Assembly: GCF_001297015.1 (NCBI RefSeq)
Contig: NZ_LIGE01000029.1
Location: 86,214-150,213, forward strand
Source: Pseudomonas sp. RIT-PI-r
GTDB lineage: Bacteria > Pseudomonadota > Gammaproteobacteria > Pseudomonadales > Pseudomonadaceae
Direction: 5' to 3'
Length of the DNA: 64,000 bases
The notes under the pieces are model-generated. The model was not told where the DNA came from. It saw only the letters and a program-made list of their open reading frames with translations, and searched no databases. The translations under genes were made by a program, and so were the position numbers. This document shows positions 59,993 through 64,000 of this stretch, in pieces. The first letter of the stretch is position 1. Each line of letters begins with the position of its first letter.

Positions 59993-60844
59993 ATGAAGAT
60001 GCGACGACTTTTAGGCGCAGGTGCCGCTCTGGTGCTTGCGATGAGCTCCACTTTCGCCAGCGCAGAAAAACAGACCCTGAACATCGGGTACGTTGACGGC
60101 TGGTCCGACAGCGTCGCGACCACCCACGTGGCGGCCGAAGTGATCAAACAGAAACTCGGCTACGCCGTTAAGCTGCAAGCCGTCGCCACCGGGATCATGT
60201 GGCAGGGCGTTGCCACCGGCAAACTCGACGCCATGCTCTCGGCCTGGCTGCCTGTGACTCACGGTGAATACTGGACGAAAAACAAGGATCTGGTCGTCGA
60301 CTACGGCCCGAACTTCAAGGATGCAAAAATCGGCCTGATCGTGCCGGAGTATGTGAAAGCCAAGTCGATCGAAGACCTGAAAACCGATGACACCTTCAAA
60401 AACCGTATCGTCGGCATCGACGCCGGTTCAGGCGTAATGCTCAAGACCGATCAGGCGATCAAGGATTACGGCCTCGACAAGTATTCGCTCAAAGCCAGTT
60501 CCGGCGCCGGCATGATTGCCGAACTGACCCGTGCCGAGAAGAAAAACGAATCCATCGCCGTCACCGGTTGGGTGCCGCACTGGATGTTCGCCAAGTGGAA
60601 ACTGCGCTTCCTCGACGACCCGAAAGGCGTGTACGGCGCAGCTGAAACCGTGAACAGCATCGGCAGCAAAGAACTGGCGACCAAGGCGCCGGAAGTGGCC
60701 AAGTTCCTGAAGAACTTCCAGTGGGCGTCGAAAGACGAAATCGGCGAAGTGATGCTGGCGATTCAGGACGGTGCCAAGCCTGACGCAGCGGCCAAGGATT
60801 GGGTCGCCAAGCACCCGGATCGCGTGGCTGACTGGACCAAATAA
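59993..60844 (+). CDS. betX: Glycine betaine-binding periplasmic protein (BetX-like)
   Basis: OpuAC-family substrate-binding protein of 283 residues with signal peptide ending FASA-EK, then LNIGYVDGWSDSVATTHVAAEV and the aromatic-rich VTGWVPHWMFAKWKLRFLD. No permease or ATPase is adjacent. In P. aeruginosa the orphan betaine-binding protein BetX is encoded beside the yjcH-actP pair, as here, and feeds the Cbc transporter; the symbol rests on that synteny. Confidence 0.85.
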   Translation: MKMRRLLGAGAALVLAMSSTFASAEKQTLNIGYVDGWSDSVATTHVAAEVIKQKLGYAVKLQAVATGIMWQGVATGKLDAMLSAWLPVTHGEYWTKNKDLVVDYGPNFKDAKIGLIVPEYVKAKSIEDLKTDDTFKNRIVGIDAGSGVMLKTDQAIKDYGLDKYSLKASSGAGMIAELTRAEKKNESIAVTGWVPHWMFAKWKLRFLDDPKGVYGAAETVNSIGSKELATKAPEVAKFLKNFQWASKDEIGEVMLAIQDGAKPDAAAKDWVAKHPDRVADWTK

Positions 60845-60863
60845 AAGCAACACCGCCGTACCC

Positions 60864-60956
60864 CTGTAGGAGTGAGCCTGCTCGCGATAGCGTCCTGTCA
60901 GTTGATGAAAATGTCGACTGATACGACGCCATCGCGAGCAGGCTCACTCCTACAGT
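60864..60956. repeat. REP repeat, class B inverted pair
   Basis: Inverted class B units between the betaine-binding gene and yjcH. The next 129 bp to the yjcH start should contain its promoter, but no convincing -35/-10 pair is seen. Confidence 0.86.
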
Positions 60957-61085
60957 TGTTTTGGGTGTACCGAAGAATGGCGATTACGTCATGGCGTTCT
61001 ACTACTAAGGTCGTCTGTTCCCGCTCCCGCAGCCGCATACATTAGCTATGTTCCAACAATAATTTGTGCTGCGAGGATAAAAACA

Positions 61086-61397
61086 ATGAACGACAGCATT
61101 TACCTCTCGATTCAAAACAGTCCCCGATTCAAGGAGCTGGTTCAGAAAAGGGAACGATTCGCCTGGATTCTCTCGGCAATCATGCTCGGGCTTTACTCCG
61201 CATTCATCCTTCTGATTGCTTACGGGCCGCATATTCTGGGCGCGAAGATCAGTCCTGAATCATCCATAACCTGGGGTATCCCGATCGGTGTCGGGCTGAT
61301 TCTGTCTGCCTTCATCCTGACCGGTATCTACGTGCGCCGCGCCAATGGCGAGTTTGACGACCTGAACAATGCGATTCTCAAGGAGGCTCAGCAATGA
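61086..61397 (+). CDS. yjcH: DUF485 membrane protein YjcH
   Basis: A 103-residue protein with two membrane helices (FAWILSAIMLGLYSAFILLIA; GIPIGVGLILSAFILTGIYV). It is the constant upstream partner of actP and probably assists the symporter. Stop overlaps actP by four bases. Confidence 0.93.
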   Translation: MNDSIYLSIQNSPRFKELVQKRERFAWILSAIMLGLYSAFILLIAYGPHILGAKISPESSITWGIPIGVGLILSAFILTGIYVRRANGEFDDLNNAILKEAQQ

Positions 61398-63052
61398 TCC
61401 GGCGTCTACTGGCTTTATTGAGCGTTGCAGCGTTCGCACCGGGTGTCTGGGCGGCTGACGCGTTGACGGGAGAGGTGGCCAAACAGCCGCTGAACATTCC
61501 CGCGATCCTGATGTTCGTCGCCTTCGTTGGCGCGACGTTGTACATCACCTACTGGGCCTCGAAGAAAAACAACTCGGCGGCCGACTACTATGCGGCGGGC
61601 GGCAAGATCACCGGTTTCCAGAACGGTCTGGCGATTGCCGGTGACTACATGTCGGCGGCGTCCTTCCTGGGGATTTCCGCGCTGGTGTTCACCTCCGGCT
61701 ACGATGGCCTGATCTACTCGATCGGCTTCCTGGTGGGCTGGCCGATCATTCTGTTTCTGATCGCCGAGCGTCTGCGTAACCTGGGTAAATACACCTTTGC
61801 CGACGTGGCGTCCTACCGCCTCGGGCAAACCCAGATTCGCACCCTGTCTGCCTGCGGTTCGCTGGTGGTGGTGGCGTTCTACCTGATTGCGCAAATGGTT
61901 GGTGCCGGCAAGCTGATTCAGCTGTTGTTCGGTCTGGACTACCACGTTGCCGTGATTCTGGTTGGCGTGCTGATGTGCATGTACGTGCTGTTCGGCGGCA
62001 TGCTGGCGACCACCTGGGTGCAGATCATCAAGGCGGTGCTGTTGCTGTCCGGTGCCTCGTTCATGGCGCTGATGGTGATGAAGCACGTAGGCTTTGACTT
62101 CAACACATTGTTCTCCGAAGCGATCAAGGTTCACGCCAAGGGCGAAGCGATCATGAGCCCGGGCGGTCTGGTCAAGGACCCGATTTCGGCTTTCTCGCTG
62201 GGTCTGGCGCTGATGTTCGGTACTGCTGGCCTGCCACACATTCTGATGCGCTTCTTCACCGTGAGTGACGCAAAAGAAGCCCGCAAGAGCGTGCTCTACG
62301 CAACTGGCTTCATTGGTTACTTCTACATCCTGACCTTCATCATCGGCTTCGGCGCGATCCTGCTGGTCAGCACTAACCCGGCCTTCAAAGATGCGGCTGG
62401 CGCGCTGTTGGGCGGCAACAACATGGCGGCGGTGCACCTGGCCAACGCGGTCGGTGGCAGTATCTTCCTCGGCTTTATCTCGGCGGTGGCGTTCGCGACC
62501 ATTCTGGCGGTTGTTGCCGGTCTGACGCTGGCCGGTGCTTCGGCGGTTTCTCACGACCTGTATGCCAGTGTGATCAAGAAGGGCAAGGCGAACGAGAAGG
62601 ACGAGATTCGCGTTTCGAAGATCACCACCATTGCCTTGGCGGTGTTGGCGATCGGCTTGGGCATCCTGTTTGAAAGCCAGAACATTGCGTTCATGGTTGG
62701 CTTGGCGTTCTCGATCGCGGCGAGCTGTAACTTCCCGGTACTGCTGCTTTCGATGTACTGGAAGAAGCTGACCACCCGTGGCGCGATGATTGGCGGCTGG
62801 TTGGGTCTGGTGAGTGCGGTGGGCCTGATGATCCTCGGCCCGACCATCTGGGTGCAGATTCTGCATCATGAGAAGGCGATCTTCCCTTACGAGTACCCGG
62901 CGCTGTTCTCGATGATCATTGCCTTTGTGGGGATCTGGTTATTCTCGATCACTGACAAGTCGGCGGCAGCGGACAAAGAGCGGGCGCTGTTCTTCCCGCA
63001 GTTTGTGCGTTCGCAGACTGGGTTGGGGGCGAGCGGGGCGGTTTCGCATTGA
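61394..63052 (+). CDS. actP: Acetate/cation symporter ActP
   Basis: Sodium:solute symporter family protein of 552 residues with about 13-14 membrane helices and an N-terminal signal segment. Family motifs include YYAAGGKITGFQNGLAIAGDYMSAASFLGI and FGTAGLPHILMRFFTV. Imports acetate and related short-chain acids. The acs gene often linked to it is not in this window. Confidence 0.95.
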   Translation: MIRRLLALLSVAAFAPGVWAADALTGEVAKQPLNIPAILMFVAFVGATLYITYWASKKNNSAADYYAAGGKITGFQNGLAIAGDYMSAASFLGISALVFTSGYDGLIYSIGFLVGWPIILFLIAERLRNLGKYTFADVASYRLGQTQIRTLSACGSLVVVAFYLIAQMVGAGKLIQLLFGLDYHVAVILVGVLMCMYVLFGGMLATTWVQIIKAVLLLSGASFMALMVMKHVGFDFNTLFSEAIKVHAKGEAIMSPGGLVKDPISAFSLGLALMFGTAGLPHILMRFFTVSDAKEARKSVLYATGFIGYFYILTFIIGFGAILLVSTNPAFKDAAGALLGGNNMAAVHLANAVGGSIFLGFISAVAFATILAVVAGLTLAGASAVSHDLYASVIKKGKANEKDEIRVSKITTIALAVLAIGLGILFESQNIAFMVGLAFSIAASCNFPVLLLSMYWKKLTTRGAMIGGWLGLVSAVGLMILGPTIWVQILHHEKAIFPYEYPALFSMIIAFVGIWLFSITDKSAAADKERALFFPQFVRSQTGLGASGAVSH

Positions 63053-63083
63053 TGGTTTGATGGTTTTGTAAATGTTTTGCTGA

Positions 63084-63114
63084 ATGCCCCGGTTGAGAGA
63101 TCGGGGCATTTTTT
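63084..63114 (+). terminator. Rho-independent terminator of yjcH-actP
   Basis: AATGCCCCG with CGGGGCATT forms a GC-rich stem around a short loop, followed by a T run. Confidence 0.9.
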
Positions 63115-63159
63115 GTGGGCGGTTATCGGACTTTGGTGTGTTTTTTATTGGGTGTATAT

Positions 63160-63515
63160 CCGTTGCTGCGGTAACGGCTGATTAGGGTTTCGCCCTTACG
63201 GCGACTCACTTTTTTTCAAGCGCGAAAAAAAAGTAAGCAAAAAAAGCTTGCTCCTACGTGCGGCCCGCTCGCTGGGGCTCGGGGTTCCTTCGCTGCGGGA
63301 TTGATCCGGGCGCAGCGCCTACGGTTTGCTTCGCTGCACCTCCTCTCGCTGTGTTTGGCTGCGCCAAACGGTCGCTGCGCTCCCACGCCCGGATCAACCC
63401 CTCCACTCAGCCTTCCGACGTCGCCTTACAGATCAAGAGCTGCAGCCGAGCTAACGCTCATCCTGTTGAGTGGTGAGAAGCACAGCGTGCTCGGCTTTGG
63501 TTTTGTGGTGGGGCT
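63160..63515. repeat. Gene-free dispersed repeat region
   Basis: Begins with GGGTTTCGCCCTTACGGCGA and an A-rich stretch, a stretch I recognise as common between genes in Pseudomonas. It also holds many short GC-rich palindromes. A 33-bp segment at 63316-63348 recurs perfectly inverted at 63901-63933. Short frames here have no credible start signals or protein-like composition. Confidence 0.55.
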
Positions 63516-63933
63516 ACCCCTCACCCCAGCCCTCTCCCGAGGGAGAGGGGGCTGATTTGTGAGCTTTTCAGAATCTGAGTTCAACGCGGTATCGCACGTC
63601 GGCATAGCTCTCCCAAACACCCTGGTCAGTCCTCTCTACATCCGGAAATGGAGGGAGAGGGGCCGATTTGTGTGTTTTTCAAAACCTGAGTTCAACGCGC
63701 TATCGCACGTCGGCATAGCTCTCCCAAACACCTCGGTCAGTCCCCTCTCCCTCCGGGAGAGGGCTAGGGTGAGGGGCTTTTGATGTGGCTTGTGATCTTG
63801 CTTTGGCTTTGGTTCTTGATCTTTTGCCCCATCGGCAGGCCGAGCGGAGGTGTTCATCCGGGGGTAGGCGCGCAGCGCCGTGCGGCGAAGCCGCATTCAT
63901 CGAGAGGAGGTGCAGCGAAGCAAACCGTAGGCG
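63316..63933. repeat. Perfect 33-bp inverted repeats about 550 bp apart
   Basis: The segment starting CGCCTACGGTTTGCTTCGCT at 63316-63348 is the exact reverse complement of 63901-63933. The flanks retain weaker similarity (GATCCGGGCG versus CCCCCGGATG). The class E element lies inside. Confidence 0.85.
63519..63777. repeat. Composite palindromic repeat, class E, with 111-bp duplicated core
   Basis: Outer inverted arms contain AGCCCTCTCCCGAGGGAGAG and its relatives. The core with ATCGCACGTCGGCATAGCTC occurs twice with period 111 bp (from 63554 and from 63665). The core differs from those at 5463 and 48779. No gene is seen here or to the window end. Confidence 0.85.
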
Positions 63934-64000
63934 ATGCCCCCGGATGGACACCGTAGCGAGGGAACACTGAGCCTCAGCGAAGTGCCGTACGCAGGGGCAA

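Noticed and set aside
63258..63970. Several short + and - frames in the last 950 bp
   Set aside because: They run through palindromic repeats, lack ribosome-binding sites, and have Arg/Ser/Pro-rich shadow-like composition.
1..64000. tRNA or rRNA genes
   Set aside because: No tRNA-like cloverleaf ends or rRNA stretches were noticed by eye; a tRNAscan search would be decisive.

Overview
The window is a 64 kb piece of a chromosome from a Pseudomonas of the fluorescens/putida type. I infer this from three things: the polar-flagellum and chemotaxis gene order (fliI to cheW, then ccm), the several families of short palindromic REP repeats between genes, and the closeness of proteins such as FleN, FliA and CheY to Pseudomonas sequences. 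No species can be fixed from the sequence alone.

1 to about 26.9 kb is one flagellar and chemotaxis block on the + strand: fliI (cut by the window edge), fliJ, a STAS / response-regulator phosphatase / Hpt signalling trio, fliK, fliLMNOPQR-flhB, a small unknown gene on the opposite strand, flhA-flhF-fleN-fliA, cheY-cheZ-cheA-cheB, the second stator pair motC-motD, a ParA-type ATPase with a CheW-domain partner, cheW and a DUF2802 gene. Sigma-54 promoters with exact GG-N10-GC spacing precede fliK, fliL and flhA, as expected for FleQ/RpoN control. At 27.0 to 28.9 kb a minus-strand pair encodes a second FliK-like protein and a free FlhB C-terminal-like protein.

29 to 36 kb is the complete System I cytochrome c maturation operon ccmABCDEFGHI followed by a small lipoprotein gene and a strong terminator. 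36.5 to 38.7 kb is an accessory patch: an HTH/PIN toxin-antitoxin-like pair whose toxin looks frameshifted at its 5' end, decayed ends of a LysR regulator and a short-chain dehydrogenase, and an intact hicAB module with a perfect 16-bp palindrome upstream.

38.8 to 50.9 kb holds an MFS exporter, a secreted DUF5666-like protein, a sulfate-binding protein with an 11-G tract in its leader, an ion channel, a urea transporter, and the glyoxylate-to-pyruvate route gcl-hyi-glxR-ttuD-pyk. Two identical 10-bp palindromes (TTGTATACAA) lie between gcl and a divergent GlcG-like gene and are probable operators.

51.4 to 63 kb carries a secreted alpha/beta hydrolase, a REP-associated tyrosine transposase (RAYT) embedded in its own REP copies, a TetR/RutR-like regulator opposite a DUF808 membrane protein, mlaA overlapping a periplasmic hydrolase, a small membrane protein, a GH17 membrane glucosyltransferase, a betaine-binding protein of BetX type, and the yjcH-actP acetate symporter pair. 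The last 0.95 kb is gene-free and full of repeats. At least six repeat classes are present. The most intriguing non-coding signal is a densely structured leader upstream of the small gene at 11346-11705, with two hairpins whose loops could pair with each other.
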